Of a stretch of DNA of 64,000 bases, positions 47,915 through 58,817 are shown in pieces (the stretch's first letter is position 1; every line of letters starts with the position of its first letter). Source of the DNA: Billgrantia desiderata (GTDB lineage: Bacteria; Pseudomonadota; Gammaproteobacteria; Pseudomonadales; Halomonadaceae); NCBI GenBank assembly GCA_011742915.1, contig JAAQTN010000004.1, positions 62,001 to 126,000 on the forward strand, read 5' to 3'. Below the pieces are notes generated by a model. It was not told the DNA's origin. It did not search any database and saw only the letters and a program-made list of their open reading frames with translations. Position numbers and translations under genes: made by a program.

Positions 47915-49123
47915 ATGCGACGTTCTCTCATTGCCTACGCCCTACCCGTTCTCATCGGTGTGCTGCTGGCCATCGTGCTGCTGAATACCTTTCCCCAGCT
48001 GCTCCAAGGCCCCTCGGCACCGCAAACACCTGCCCAGCAGAGCCAGCCCGCGGTAGTGCAACCCCAGACACGCCCTGCCCCCGAACTGCAGCAGGCCGCC
48101 CCACTCTCGCGCCAGCAGGGCCCGGTGAGCTATTCGGAGGCCGTGGAGAAGGCGGCCCCGGCGGTGGTCAACATCTACTCTACGCGGGTGGTGGCGCGCG
48201 AGGAGCATCCGCTGATGTCGGACCCGTTCTTCCGTCAGTTCTTCGGCGACGACCTGCCCACCCAACAGCGCCTGCTGTCGAGCCTCGGTTCGGGCGTCAT
48301 CGTCAGCGAGGACGGCTACGTGCTGACCAACCATCATGTCATCGACGGCGCCGACGAGATTCAGGTGGCCCTGCGCGACGGCAGGGAAATCCTGGCGGAG
48401 GTGATCGGCACCGACCCCGAGAGCGACCTGGCCGTGCTGCGTATCGAGCTGGACAACCTGCCGGTGATCGAGATCTCGGATACCAACGACGTGGCGGTGG
48501 GCGATATCGCGATGGCCATCGGCAACCCCTTCGGGGTGGGCCAGACGGTGACCATGGGCATCATCAGCGCCACGGGGCGCAGCCACCTCGGCCTGAGCGC
48601 CTACGAGGACTTCATCCAGACCGATGCCGCCATCAACCCAGGCAACTCGGGCGGTGCGCTGGTCAATGCCGAAGGCGCGCTGGTCGGTATCAACACCGCC
48701 ATCTTCTCGCGCACGGGTGGCTCCCAAGGGGTCGGCTTCGCCATTCCCATGCGGCTGGCGAGCACCATCCTGGACGATCTGGTGACGCAAGGGCGGGTCA
48801 TTCGCGGCTGGCTCGGCGTCGAAGCCCAGGAGATGACTCAGGACCTGGCCGCCTCCTTCGGCTTACAGGCACCGCGCGGCGTGGTCATCTCCGGCGTCGT
48901 TCCCGAGGGTCCCGCGGCGGTGGCCGGCCTGCGGCCGGGCGACGTCCTGCTCGAGGTCGATGGGCGCCCCATCCTCGATGCGCGCGCCGCCATGAGCGAC
49001 ATCGCCGCCATACAGCCAGGCGCCACCCTGCCGCTGACGCTGGTGCGCAGCGGCGAGACCTTCACCGTCGACCTGGAGGTGGGCGAGCGCCCGCTGCCGC
49101 CGAGCCGGCGCCCCGAGCGCTGA
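47915..49123 (+). CDS. degS: Envelope-stress serine endoprotease DegS/AlgW type
   Basis: Periplasmic, membrane-anchored trypsin-like protease that cuts the anti-sigma factor RseA/MucA when its PDZ domain senses misfolded porins, releasing sigma-E. It has 402 residues. An N-terminal anchor (about 5-25) is followed by a Gln/Pro-rich linker, the protease domain with His141 (TNHHV), Asp171 and Ser245 (GNSGG), and a single PDZ domain (about 285-385). One PDZ domain and the anchor separate it from DegP/MucD. SD AGGAAA precedes the ATG. The tail past residue 390 is Pro/Arg-rich. Confidence 0.94.
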   Translation: MRRSLIAYALPVLIGVLLAIVLLNTFPQLLQGPSAPQTPAQQSQPAVVQPQTRPAPELQQAAPLSRQQGPVSYSEAVEKAAPAVVNIYSTRVVAREEHPLMSDPFFRQFFGDDLPTQQRLLSSLGSGVIVSEDGYVLTNHHVIDGADEIQVALRDGREILAEVIGTDPESDLAVLRIELDNLPVIEISDTNDVAVGDIAMAIGNPFGVGQTVTMGIISATGRSHLGLSAYEDFIQTDAAINPGNSGGALVNAEGALVGINTAIFSRTGGSQGVGFAIPMRLASTILDDLVTQGRVIRGWLGVEAQEMTQDLAASFGLQAPRGVVISGVVPEGPAAVAGLRPGDVLLEVDGRPILDARAAMSDIAAIQPGATLPLTLVRSGETFTVDLEVGERPLPPSRRPER

Positions 49124-49225
49124 GGGGGCCGCTCCTGATGCCCCCGCGCTCTCGAGACGCCCTTGGGACAGCCCTCGGACCGAGACGCGTCAGGCTGTAT
49201 CCGAAAAGTCGGCGGCGAGCGAAGC

Positions 49226-50551
49226 CTAGTCGCCCTTGATGCGGTACTCGGCGGAGCGGGCGTGGGCCGTCAGCGACTCGCCCCGCGCCAGCACCGACGC
49301 CACGCGGCCCAGCGTCGACGCCCCCGCCTCCGAGCAGTGGATGATCGAAGAGCGCTTCTGGAAATCGTAGACCCCCAGCGGCGAGGAGAAACGTGCCGTA
49401 CCGGAGGTCGGCAGCACGTGATTGGGGCCGGCGCAGTAGTCGCCCAGCGCCTCGGCCGTGTAGCGCCCCATGAAGATGGCACCGGCGTGGCGCACCTGTG
49501 GCAGCATTGCCTCGGGCTCGGCCAGGGAGAGCTCCAGGTGCTCCGGGGCGATGCGATTGATCAGCTGCACCGCCTCGTCGCGGTCGCGGCAGTGAATCAA
49601 GGCCCCGCGGCGGGCCAGCGACTCGCGCACGATCGCCTCGCGCTCCAGGGTAGGCAGCAGGCGTGCAATGGACGCCTCGACCCGATCCAGGTGGGATTCG
49701 TCCCAGCTCACCAGCAGCGCCTGGGCGTCCTCGTCGTGCTCGGCCTGGGAGAACAGGTCCATGGCCAGCCAGTCGGGATCGGTGCCGCCGTCGGAGACCA
49801 CCAGGATCTCCGAGGGCCCGGCAATCATGTCGATGCCTACCTGGCCGAACACCGCCCGCTTGGCGGTGGCCACGTAGATGTTGCCCGGCCCCACGATCTT
49901 GTCGACCCGCGGCACGCTCTCGGTGCCGTAGGCCAGCGCCGCCACCGCCTGGGCGCCGCCGATGGTGAAGACATGATCGACGCCGGCCAGGTGGGCCGCC
50001 GCCAGCACCAGCTCGTTGAGCACGCCATCGGGGGTCGGCACCACCATGACGATCTCGCGCACACCCGCCACATGGGCCGGGATGGCGTTCATCAATACCG
50101 AAGAGGGATAGGCCGCCTTGCCGCCGGGCACATAGATGCCAGCCCGGTCGAGGGGCGTCACCTGCTGACCCAGCACGCTGCCGTCGGCCTCGGTATATGA
50201 CCATGATTCAGGCTTCTGACGCTCGTGATAGAGGCGAATGCGTTCGGCAGCCTGGGCCAGGGCGTCACGCTGCTGCTCGGGCAGACCGCGATAGGCCTGC
50301 TCCAGCCTGTCGGCGCCCAAGGTAAGCTCAGCCATGCTGCCCACCGCCAGGCGGTCGAAGCGCTGGGTGTACTCCACCAGCGCCGCATCGCCGCGCGCCT
50401 TCACCGCAGCGATGATCTCTGCCACCCGCTCCTGAACCTCGGCATCGGACACGCCCTCCCAGGCCAGCAGCGCGTCGAGACGGGCATCGAAGTCGCCGTC
50501 GCCGGTGGAAAGGCGGGCCAGGTCGACGGATTCTGCCAGGGTTTCGCTCAT
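49226..50551 (-). CDS. hisD: Histidinol dehydrogenase
   Basis: NAD-dependent oxidation of histidinol to histidine in two steps. It has 441 residues. [20 protein letters not shown], the signature [19 protein letters not shown], and the zinc and substrate segment [10 protein letters not shown] are conserved. It is downstream of hisG (43 bases). hisC, the usual third gene of this group in Pseudomonas, is not here: degS follows in the opposite direction. Confidence 0.98.
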   Translation of the reverse strand: MSETLAESVDLARLSTGDGDFDARLDALLAWEGVSDAEVQERVAEIIAAVKARGDAALVEYTQRFDRLAVGSMAELTLGADRLEQAYRGLPEQQRDALAQAAERIRLYHERQKPESWSYTEADGSVLGQQVTPLDRAGIYVPGGKAAYPSSVLMNAIPAHVAGVREIVMVVPTPDGVLNELVLAAAHLAGVDHVFTIGGAQAVAALAYGTESVPRVDKIVGPGNIYVATAKRAVFGQVGIDMIAGPSEILVVSDGGTDPDWLAMDLFSQAEHDEDAQALLVSWDESHLDRVEASIARLLPTLEREAIVRESLARRGALIHCRDRDEAVQLINRIAPEHLELSLAEPEAMLPQVRHAGAIFMGRYTAEALGDYCAGPNHVLPTSGTARFSSPLGVYDFQKRSSIIHCSEAGASTLGRVASVLARGESLTAHARSAEYRIKGD

Positions 50552-50594
50552 GTTCGCATTCGCCTCCTAGAAGAGATGTGGTCTTGTGCGCGGC

Positions 50595-51257
50595 TCAGCC
50601 AGCGGGAAGCTCTGCCGCCGGACGGCGCCGCTCCACCGCTTGGGAGAGGCGTGCAAGCAACGGCTTGAGGCGTTCGTGCTTCATGGTCATGGCGGCCTTG
50701 TTGACCACCAGTCGCGTGCTGATCGGCGCGATCAGCTCGCGTGGCGACATGCCGTTGGCGCGCAGGGTATTGCCGGTGTCGACGATGTCGACGATCTCGT
50801 CGGCCAGATTCATCAACGGCGCCAGCTCCATCGCCCCGTAGAGCTTGATGACTTCCGCCTGAATGCCCTGCTCGGCGTAGTAGCGACGCGCCACGTTGAC
50901 GAACTTGGTCGCCACCCGCCGCCGCGCCCGGGCCGGCTTGGCACCGTCGATGCCGGCGGTCATCAGCTTGCACTTGGCGATTTCCAGATCGAGCGGTTCG
51001 TACAAGCCTTCGGCGCCGTGCTCGAGCAGCACGTCCTTGCCCGCCACACCGAGGTCGGCGGCCCCCATCTGCACGTAGGTCGGCACGTCGGTGGCGCGGA
51101 TGATCACCAGCTTGACGTCGTCGAGGTTGGTGTCGAACAGCAGCTTGCGGCTCTTGCTCAGGTCCTCGGCCGGCACGATGCCGGCATCCGCCAGCAGCGG
51201 CAGGGTCTCGTCGAGAATACGGCCCTTCGACAGGGCCAGGATCAGTTGCTTGCTCAT
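50595..51257 (-). CDS. hisG: ATP phosphoribosyltransferase catalytic subunit, short form
   Basis: First and committed step of histidine synthesis (ATP plus PRPP). It has 220 residues from ATG 51257. Catalytic domain only, with [29 protein letters not shown] and the PRPP-binding [13 protein letters not shown]. The C-terminal regulatory domain of the 299-residue enterobacterial enzyme is absent, so this is HisG-S, which needs HisZ for activity and feedback; hisZ is not in the window. Confidence 0.97.
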   Translation of the reverse strand: MSKQLILALSKGRILDETLPLLADAGIVPAEDLSKSRKLLFDTNLDDVKLVIIRATDVPTYVQMGAADLGVAGKDVLLEHGAEGLYEPLDLEIAKCKLMTAGIDGAKPARARRRVATKFVNVARRYYAEQGIQAEVIKLYGAMELAPLMNLADEIVDIVDTGNTLRANGMSPRELIAPISTRLVVNKAAMTMKHERLKPLLARLSQAVERRRPAAELPAG

Positions 51258-51298
51258 GCTCTCGCCTATGGTCAACGCTGGTCGAATCGCCGCCCCGT

Positions 51299-52573
<1,275 letters not shown>

Positions 52574-52843
52574 TCAGGCACCCTGGCTGGGTGAAGCCAC
52601 GTTCTCAGGCGCGCTAGCCCACTGCGCCGGCGTATAGGTCTTGATGCTCACGGCATGTACGGCACCGGAGGCGATCTCCTCGGAGAGCGCTCCATAGATC
52701 AGTTGCTGGCGCTTGACCGGGGACAGACCACCGAAGACTTCGCCCACGGCGATGACCTGGAAATTGCAGCCTTCGCCCTGGATGTAAAAGTCGCAATCCT
52801 CGAGGCGCGCCTCGAGCAGCGCCTTGATGTCACTGGGTTGCAT
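52574..52843 (-). CDS. ibaG: BolA family iron-sulfur assembly factor IbaG
   Basis: BolA-like protein that works with monothiol glutaredoxins in Fe-S handling and acid response (formerly YrbA). It has 89 residues. The BolA fold is seen in CDFYIQGEGCNFQVIAVGEVFGG and SPVKRQQLIYGAL; ending SIKTYTP is IbaG-specific. ATG 52843 starts MQPSDIKALLEARL, with AGGAG eleven bases before. A terminator-like hairpin lies between it and mlaB, so ibaG-murA may be a separate unit. Confidence 0.95.
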   Translation of the reverse strand: MQPSDIKALLEARLEDCDFYIQGEGCNFQVIAVGEVFGGLSPVKRQQLIYGALSEEIASGAVHAVSIKTYTPAQWASAPENVASPSQGA

Positions 52844-52925
52844 GAAAAACGGAACTCCTGTGGGACGAATGGAGCGGCACGCGACCCCTCGCGGGGCCAC
52901 GGCCAGGAACAAGAATTCCTATATG

Positions 52926-52955
52926 GTAAAGAAAAGCATCGCGCTTGGCGATGCC
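52926..52955 (-). terminator. Terminator after the mla operon
   Basis: GCATCGC (52936-52942) with GCGATGC (52948-52954), five-base loop. On the minus strand it is followed by TTTTCTTT, a good U-run. It separates mlaFEDCB from ibaG. Confidence 0.75.
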
Positions 52956-52978
52956 GGTACTGGCTCAGCAGGCCGGGT

Positions 52979-53311
52979 TCAACCTCCGGCGGGCAACGGC
53001 AGGAGTTCGTCGAGCCCCGCCACCCGGGTGAGCCGGGCCAGCGGAGCGGAAAGTCGAACCTCACGAATCTTGACGCCGGCCCGGCGAGACTGCCGCGTCC
53101 ACTCGAGCAACACGCTCACGGCCGCGCTGCTCACCCGCTCGACGCCGCTCAGGTCGAGCACGATGCGGGTTCCGGCGGGCTGCCCGGCAATCCAGGCGGT
53201 ACCGGCTTCTGCCAGCGGTGCAGCGATATCGAAATCGACGTCGCCGCTGACGGCCAGCCCTTCCGGGCCGGCCTCGAGCTCAATGCCGTCGCGCTCGAGC
53301 AGGCGACTCAT
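52979..53311 (-). CDS. mlaB: STAS-domain protein MlaB
   Basis: Cytoplasmic STAS protein that binds and stabilises the MlaF ATPase in the MlaFEDB complex. It has 110 residues. A short STAS fold with IVLDLSGVERVSSAAVSVLLEW (about 49-70) contains the conserved loop before the helix. Sequence is divergent, so the call leans on position: it overlaps mlaC by four bases and ends the operon. Confidence 0.9.
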   Translation of the reverse strand: MSRLLERDGIELEAGPEGLAVSGDVDFDIAAPLAEAGTAWIAGQPAGTRIVLDLSGVERVSSAAVSVLLEWTRQSRRAGVKIREVRLSAPLARLTRVAGLDELLPLPAGG

Positions 53312-53970
53312 GCATCACCACCCTGCTCCAGCTCCTCGGTGGCGATTTCCGGGGACCAGGTGGCGATCACCGCATCGTAATCGCGACCGTGGTCGCGCAT
53401 GGCCTGGTCGAACTGATTGCGGAAGGTCAGGCCCAGATTGATGCCGTTGACGATGACGTTGACCACTTTCCACTGGCCGTCGGTCAGGCGCAGCGTGTAG
53501 CTGACCGGATAGACGCTGCCATCCATCGCCACCACCTCCATGGCCACCGACGCCTGGTCCTCATGGCGCGGCGGACGCTGGCTGTCGAGCACGCGCAGCT
53601 CACGATAGTCGAAGGTCACCAGGCCCTTGGTATAGGTATCGATCAGGGTCTGACGAAAGACCTGGGCGAAGCGCGAGCGCTGCTGGGGGGTGGCATTCTG
53701 GAAGTAACGCCCCATCACGCTGGCGCCGATGTAACGGAAATCGGCGATGTCGTCGAGATTCTCGTTCACCAGCGCCTTCAGCTCGTCCATGTTGTTGGCG
53801 TAGTAATCCCTGCGCCCTTCGATCTGGCCCATCAGCTCGTCGACGCTGTAGCGGATGACCTGCTCGGGACTGCGCTCAGGCGCCGCCGCTGCGGCCAGGC
53901 TGGTGAGCATCAGGCACAGGCCCAGCAATACGCGGTTAAGCAGAGTGATGGGGGATGTCATCTGAGTCAT
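53308..53970 (-). CDS. mlaC: Periplasmic phospholipid-binding protein MlaC
   Basis: Soluble carrier shuttling phospholipids between the outer-membrane MlaA complex and MlaFEDB. It has 220 residues. A signal peptide with core LLNRVLLGLCLMLTSLAAAA cleaves near residue 30. The Tol-Tol-Ttg2 fold follows, with ASVMGRYFQNATPQQRSRF and the C-terminal WKVVNVIVNGINLG typical of MlaC. It lies 22 bases after mlaD. Confidence 0.95.
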   Translation of the reverse strand: MTQMTSPITLLNRVLLGLCLMLTSLAAAAAPERSPEQVIRYSVDELMGQIEGRRDYYANNMDELKALVNENLDDIADFRYIGASVMGRYFQNATPQQRSRFAQVFRQTLIDTYTKGLVTFDYRELRVLDSQRPPRHEDQASVAMEVVAMDGSVYPVSYTLRLTDGQWKVVNVIVNGINLGLTFRNQFDQAMRDHGRDYDAVIATWSPEIATEELEQGGDA

Positions 53971-53992
53971 GGCTGGACCTCATCAAATAAAA

Positions 53993-54457
53993 TCAATCGC
54001 TGACCATATTGGACACAAACTGCTGAATCAGTTCCTCCAGCACCAGAGCCGATTGCGTATCGCGGATGGTGTCGCCATTGACGAGCATCTCGGGATCGCC
54101 GCCGACGGTGAGACCGATGTACTGCTCACCGAGCAGGCCCGCCGTCAGGATGGCTGCCGTGGTATCCCGCGCCAGTTTCCCTTCAAGCTCGGCATCGAGC
54201 TCGAGAATGACGCGGGCATCGTACCAGTCGCGATCGAGCTCGATGGCGGTGACCCGCCCTACCGTCACCCCCGACATGGTGACCCGTGCGCGCGGCTTGA
54301 GGCTGCCGATGTTGGCGAAGTTGGCCTCCAGCCGAAAGGTGTCGCCCGGCATGTCGAAGGTCAGCCCGCTGACCCTCAACCCCAGGAACAGCAACCCCAG
54401 GATACCGGCCAGCATGAACAGGCCGACCCCCAGCTCCATTGTCTTGCTGCGCTTCAT
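53993..54457 (-). CDS. mlaD: MCE-domain lipid transport protein MlaD
   Basis: Membrane-anchored periplasmic hexamer forming the lipid channel of MlaFEDB. It has 154 residues. One helix (about 9-27, LGVGLFMLAGILGLLFLGL) is followed by a single MCE domain with ANFANIGSLKPRARVTMSGV (45-64) and GLLGEQYIGLTVGGD. The C-terminal helix LVLEELIQQFVSNM forms the pore-lining bundle in homologues. Confidence 0.96.
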   Translation of the reverse strand: MKRSKTMELGVGLFMLAGILGLLFLGLRVSGLTFDMPGDTFRLEANFANIGSLKPRARVTMSGVTVGRVTAIELDRDWYDARVILELDAELEGKLARDTTAAILTAGLLGEQYIGLTVGGDPEMLVNGDTIRDTQSALVLEELIQQFVSNMVSD

Positions 54458-54494
54458 CCTGCCTCTCCATCGCGCGATAGACGCCGCTCAACCA

Positions 54495-55277
54495 TCAGGA
54501 AAACCCTCCGAACATCACCGCCGTTAGAACGAAATCGAGGCCCAGTACGGCCAGGGACGAGTAGACCACCGTGCGCGTGGTGGCGCGGGAGATGCCCTCT
54601 GCGGTCGGCACCAGGTCGTAGCCCTGGAACACCGCAATCCAGGTCACCACCAGGGCGAACACCATGCTCTTGATCATGCCGTTGCCGACATCGCCGATGA
54701 AGGCGACGCTGGACTGCATGCCGCCCCAGTAGGAGCCCTCGAACACGCCCAGCCACTCGACACCGACCAGATAGCCGCCGTAGATGCCGACCACACTGAA
54801 GCCGATGGTCAGCAGCGGCAGGGCCACGAAGCCGGCCCACAGCCGGGGCGCCACCACCCGGCGCAGCGGGTCGACGCCGATCATCTCCATGCTGGTGAGC
54901 TGCTCGGTGGCTTTCATCAGGCCGATCTCGGCGGTCAGCGCCGAGCCGGCGCGCCCGGCGAACAGCAGTGCCGCCACCACCGGCGACAGCTCGCGCAGCA
55001 GCGATAGCGCCACCATCTGGCCCAGCGCCTGCTCGGCACCGAAGTCGACCAGGATGGTGTAGCCCTGCAGCGCCAGCACCATGCCGATGAACAGGCCGGA
55101 AACCAGCACGATGGCGATCGACAGGACGCCGACGAAGTGCATCTGGCGCAGCCACAGGTACCACCCTTCCCGCGACGGCACGCCGACCGCCGACTGGGCC
55201 AGGAACAGGCCCGAGCGACCCAGCGCCTCGAGCACGTCGCAGCCGCGGCGCCCCAGATTCAGGATGTGTGCGATCAC
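54495..55277 (-). CDS. mlaE: ABC transporter permease MlaE
   Basis: Integral membrane subunit of the phospholipid transporter. It has 260 residues with about five to six hydrophobic helices. The family signatures [21 protein letters not shown] and [16 protein letters not shown], with the coupling helix to MlaF, are clear. It overlaps mlaF by four bases and is followed by mlaD. Confidence 0.97.
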   Translation of the reverse strand: MIAHILNLGRRGCDVLEALGRSGLFLAQSAVGVPSREGWYLWLRQMHFVGVLSIAIVLVSGLFIGMVLALQGYTILVDFGAEQALGQMVALSLLRELSPVVAALLFAGRAGSALTAEIGLMKATEQLTSMEMIGVDPLRRVVAPRLWAGFVALPLLTIGFSVVGIYGGYLVGVEWLGVFEGSYWGGMQSSVAFIGDVGNGMIKSMVFALVVTWIAVFQGYDLVPTAEGISRATTRTVVYSSLAVLGLDFVLTAVMFGGFS

Positions 55278-56086
55278 GGCCGCCCCTCCAGGTCGAGGAT
55301 GTCGCGGAAGAACTCGGGTGCCGGGTAGTGGAAGGGCACGGGGCCGTCCGGCTCGCCGTGCACGAACTGGCTGACCCGCCGGTCCTCGTCCACGTCCAGG
55401 CTGGCGGGAGTACCCTGCGCCATCACCTGGCCGTCGGCGATGACATAGACATAGTCGGCGATGGAAAGTGCCTCGGGGATGTCGTGGGACACCACCACCG
55501 AGGTCAGTCCCAGAGCGTCGTTGAGGGTCTTGATCAACTGTACCAGCACGCCTTTGGAGATCGGGTCCTGCCCGACGAAGGGCTCGTCGTAAAGTACCAG
55601 GTCGGGGTCCAGCGCAATGGCGCGGGCCAGGGCGACACGACGCGCCATGCCACCCGACAGTTCGGCGGGCATCAGTTCGCGCGCCCCGCGCAGCCCGACG
55701 GCCTGCAGCTTCATCAGCACCAGGTCGCGGATCATCGCTTCCGGCAGCTCGGTGTGCACGCGCAGCGGAAACGCCACGTTCTCGAACACGCTGAGGTCGG
55801 AGAACAGCGCCCCGCTCTGGAACAGCATGCCCATGCGGCGGCGCAGGGTGAACAGCGCCTTGCGCGACAGCTCGTGCACGTCATGGCCGTCGATCAGGAC
55901 GCGACCGACATCGGGAGTGAGCTGGCCGCCGATCAGCTTGAGCAGCGTCGTCTTGCCGGTGCCGCTGGGCCCCATGATGGCGGTAATCCTGCCACGAGGG
56001 ATCTGCAGTTCTACGCCGTTGAAAATGGTCTTTTCACCGCGTGAGAAGTGCAGGCCCTTCACCTCCACGAGGGGGGATTCGATCAT
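55274..56086 (-). CDS. mlaF: ABC transporter ATPase MlaF
   Basis: ATPase driving phospholipid transport that keeps the outer leaflet of the outer membrane free of phospholipid. It has 270 residues. Walker A GPSGTGKT is at 39-46, signature [16 protein letters not shown] follows, and Walker B is [13 protein letters not shown]. The GGM signature, rather than GGQ, is typical of MlaF. First gene of the mla operon, divergent from the antiporter gene across 141 bases in which I see no clear promoter. Confidence 0.97.
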   Translation of the reverse strand: MIESPLVEVKGLHFSRGEKTIFNGVELQIPRGRITAIMGPSGTGKTTLLKLIGGQLTPDVGRVLIDGHDVHELSRKALFTLRRRMGMLFQSGALFSDLSVFENVAFPLRVHTELPEAMIRDLVLMKLQAVGLRGARELMPAELSGGMARRVALARAIALDPDLVLYDEPFVGQDPISKGVLVQLIKTLNDALGLTSVVVSHDIPEALSIADYVYVIADGQVMAQGTPASLDVDEDRRVSQFVHGEPDGPVPFHYPAPEFFRDILDLEGRP

Positions 56087-56227
56087 GCTGCAAGGTCCAA
56101 GAAAGAATTATCGAACATCGTATCCTAATCATGCCGCCCGGCGCCAGCCTGCACGCCCTGTCGCTTGCACCGGAGCCACCGAAGACGTCTAATGTGCCAC
56201 CTCGTATCCTAGCTGCGACCCTTCATC

Positions 56228-57175
56228 ATGCTGCTGTCTGCCATCGCGATCGCCCTGGGCCTTGCCGTACTCGTGTGGAGCGCCGACCGCTTCGTCAATG
56301 CCGCTGCCGCCACGGCGAGTCGCACCGGGCTTAGCGCCATGCTGGTCGGCATGACCGTGGTGGCGCTGGGTACCTCGGCCCCCGAGATGGTGGTAGCGGT
56401 ATTTGCCGCTCTCGATGGCCTGCCCGACCTGGCCACGGGCAACGCCCTGGGCTCCAACATCGCCAACATCGGCCTGGTACTGGGCATGACCGCCCTGATT
56501 CGCCCGATCCCGATACGCTTCTCGATGGTCCGGCGTGAATTGCCCCTGCTGCTGGGCGCCACCGGCCTGGCCGGCTATGCCCTGGCCAACGGCATCCTGG
56601 GGCGCTTCGACGCACTGTTCCTGGGCCTGCTACTGGTCTTCAGCCTGTGGTGGCTGCTGCGTGCCGACACTCCCGACGCTCCGGCGGACGACGCCATACC
56701 TGCGATGACGCTCCAGAAGGCTCTCGCCTGGCTGGCCTTCACGCTCGTCCTGCTGGCGCTCAGCTCACGCACGCTGGTATGGGGCGCCAGCGAGCTGGCC
56801 CGCGGCCTGGGGGTCAGCGAACTGATCATCGGCCTCACCATCGTGGCAGTGGGCACCAGCCTGCCCGAGCTCGCCGCCTGCATTGCCAGCGCCATCAAGC
56901 GCCACCACGATCTGGCCATCGGCAACGTGATCGGCTCGAACCTGTTCAACCTGCTGGCCGTGCTGCCGATTCCCGGCCTGCTGGCGCCCGGCCCGATCGA
57001 CCCCGCCGCCGCCAGCCGCGACTTCCCGATCATGCTGCTGCTGACTCTCGGCATGGGCATGCTCCTGCTGTGGTTCCGCCACGGCCGGCTCGGGCGCCTA
57101 CCCGGCGCGCTCTTCCTGGGCATCTACCTGGTCTACCTGACCTGGCTGGCCGCGGCCGCCGGCGGTGCCACTTGA
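56228..57175 (+). CDS. yrbG: Calcium/sodium antiporter, CaCA family (YrbG)
   Basis: Inner-membrane K+-independent cation/Ca2+ exchanger family protein; the ion transported is not certain. It has 315 residues and about ten helices in two inverted repeats. The alpha-repeat motifs are duplicated: VALGTSAPEMVV with GNALGSNIANI in the first half, and VAVGTSLPELAA with GNVIGSNLFNL in the second. It heads the yrbG-kdsD-kdsC-lptCAB series as in E. coli; kdsD begins 31 bases after its stop. Confidence 0.94.
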   Translation: MLLSAIAIALGLAVLVWSADRFVNAAAATASRTGLSAMLVGMTVVALGTSAPEMVVAVFAALDGLPDLATGNALGSNIANIGLVLGMTALIRPIPIRFSMVRRELPLLLGATGLAGYALANGILGRFDALFLGLLLVFSLWWLLRADTPDAPADDAIPAMTLQKALAWLAFTLVLLALSSRTLVWGASELARGLGVSELIIGLTIVAVGTSLPELAACIASAIKRHHDLAIGNVIGSNLFNLLAVLPIPGLLAPGPIDPAAASRDFPIMLLLTLGMGMLLLWFRHGRLGRLPGALFLGIYLVYLTWLAAAAGGAT

Positions 57176-57206
57176 GCGATTCCCCGCAAAGGACAACAAT
57201 CAGCGC

Positions 57207-58223
57207 ATGACCAACGACACCGCAACGCCGACAGATCAGAACGCCCCAGCGGCAGAGGACTCGCCCATGCGGGCCAGCGCCCGCCGCACCCTGCACATCG
57301 AGGAGCAGGCCGTCGCCGCGCTGGCCGGACGCCTCGACAGCCACTTCGACCGTGCCTGCGAGCTGATACTCGCCTGCCAGGGGCGGGTGGTGGTGACCGG
57401 CATGGGCAAGTCGGGCCATATCGCCGGCAAGATCGCCGCTACCCTGGCCAGCACCGGCACCCCTGCCTTCTTCGTGCATCCAGGCGAGGCCAGCCACGGC
57501 GACCTGGGCATGATCACCCCCGGCGACGTGGTGCTGGCCCTGTCGAACTCCGGCGAGACGGCAGAAGTCACCGCCCTGCTGCCGCTGCTCAAGCGCATCG
57601 GCACGCCGCTGGTGAGCATGACGGGACGCCCCGACTCGACCCTGGCTCGTCACGCCGATGCCCATCTCGATGCCGGCGTCGAACGCGAGGCCTGCCCGCT
57701 CGATCTGGCGCCGACGGCCTCCACCACCGCCGCCCTGGCGCTGGGCGATGCGCTGGCGGTGGCACTGCTCGAGGCACGCGGCTTCACCGCCGAGGACTTC
57801 GCCATGTCGCACCCGGGCGGCAGCCTGGGCAAGCGCCTGCTGCTGCGGGTCGGCGACCTGATGCACCAGGGCGACCGGTTGCCCCGCGTACCGCTGGGCA
57901 GCCCCCTGCGCGACGCCCTGCTCGAGATTACCCGCCAGGGCCTCGGCTTCACCTGCGTCGTCGATGAGCAGAATCAATTGATCGGTGTCTATACCGACGG
58001 CGATCTGCGTCGCACGCTCGATCAGCACCAGGATCTCAGCCGGCTGACGGTAGACGACGTCATGACCCGTCCCGGCAAGCGCATCAGCGCCGACGTGCTG
58101 GCCGCCGAAGCGGTGCGCGTGATGGAAGACAACCTGATCACGGCGCTGGCCGTGGTCGATGACGAAGGCCACCCGATCGGTGCCCTGCACATGCACGACC
58201 TGCTGCGAAGCGGCGTGATCTGA
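57207..58223 (+). CDS. kdsD: D-arabinose-5-phosphate isomerase
   Basis: Makes arabinose 5-phosphate from ribulose 5-phosphate, the first step of Kdo synthesis for LPS. It has 338 residues from ATG 57207. An SIS domain with VVVTGMGKSGHIAGKIAATLASTG-type core and FFVHPGEASHGDLG is followed by two CBS domains (about 210-338). An alternative ATG at 57267 has a better ribosome site (GAGGA, seven bases) and would drop a 20-residue polar stretch absent from E. coli, so the start is uncertain. Confidence 0.96.
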   Translation: MTNDTATPTDQNAPAAEDSPMRASARRTLHIEEQAVAALAGRLDSHFDRACELILACQGRVVVTGMGKSGHIAGKIAATLASTGTPAFFVHPGEASHGDLGMITPGDVVLALSNSGETAEVTALLPLLKRIGTPLVSMTGRPDSTLARHADAHLDAGVEREACPLDLAPTASTTAALALGDALAVALLEARGFTAEDFAMSHPGGSLGKRLLLRVGDLMHQGDRLPRVPLGSPLRDALLEITRQGLGFTCVVDEQNQLIGVYTDGDLRRTLDQHQDLSRLTVDDVMTRPGKRISADVLAAEAVRVMEDNLITALAVVDDEGHPIGALHMHDLLRSGVI

Positions 58224-58246
58224 CTTCACTCTGACAAGGAGAGCCC

Positions 58247-58804
58247 ATGGCGCTCGCCACCTCGACCCTCGACCCGCGTCTGCTCGACCGCTTGCGCAAG
58301 ATTCGCCTGCTCGCCCTGGACGTGGATGGCGTGCTCACCGACGGGCGGCTTTACTTCCAGGCCGACGGCGTCGAGATCAAGGCGTTCCATACCCAGGACG
58401 GCCTGGGCATCAAGCTGTTGCGCCGCGCCGGACTGCAGGTTGCCTTCATCACCGGCAGGGAGTCGCCCATGGTCAGCCATCGCGCTGCCGCCCTGGGCGT
58501 CGATCACGTCTTTCAGGGCTGCGAGGACAAGCTCGCCACGCTGCGCGAGCTGTGCAATCGCAAGGGCTTCGAACTCGAGCAGGTCGCCTTCTGCGGTGAC
58601 GACCTGCCCGATCTGGCGCCCATTCAACGCGCCGGTGTCGGCATCACCGTGCCCGGCGCCCCGCCCTACATCCGCGCCCTGGCCGACCACGTGACCGAGC
58701 GCAGCGGCGGCCATGGCGCAGTGCGCGAGATCTGCGACCTGCTGCTCGAGGCGCAGGGGCATCGCGACGCCCTGGTCGACACCTACCTGCACGGCAAGCG
58801 CTGA
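58247..58804 (+). CDS. kdsC: 3-deoxy-D-manno-octulosonate 8-phosphate phosphatase
   Basis: HAD-family phosphatase releasing Kdo from Kdo-8-phosphate. It has 185 residues. The nucleophile and acid/base are Asp25 and Asp27 in LALDVDGVLTDG; FITGR and GDDLPDLAPI are the later HAD motifs. It is the compact, cap-less type that works as a tetramer. AAGGAGAG precedes the ATG. It lies 23 bases after kdsD and 13 before lptC. Confidence 0.97.
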   Translation: MALATSTLDPRLLDRLRKIRLLALDVDGVLTDGRLYFQADGVEIKAFHTQDGLGIKLLRRAGLQVAFITGRESPMVSHRAAALGVDHVFQGCEDKLATLRELCNRKGFELEQVAFCGDDLPDLAPIQRAGVGITVPGAPPYIRALADHVTERSGGHGAVREICDLLLEAQGHRDALVDTYLHGKR

Positions 58805-58817
58805 GGTCGCCCCGCCG

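Noticed and set aside
49124..49146. Terminator between degS and hisD
   Set aside because: A GGGGGC/GCCCCC stem with a ten-base loop exists, but there is no T-run on either side; not strong enough to list.
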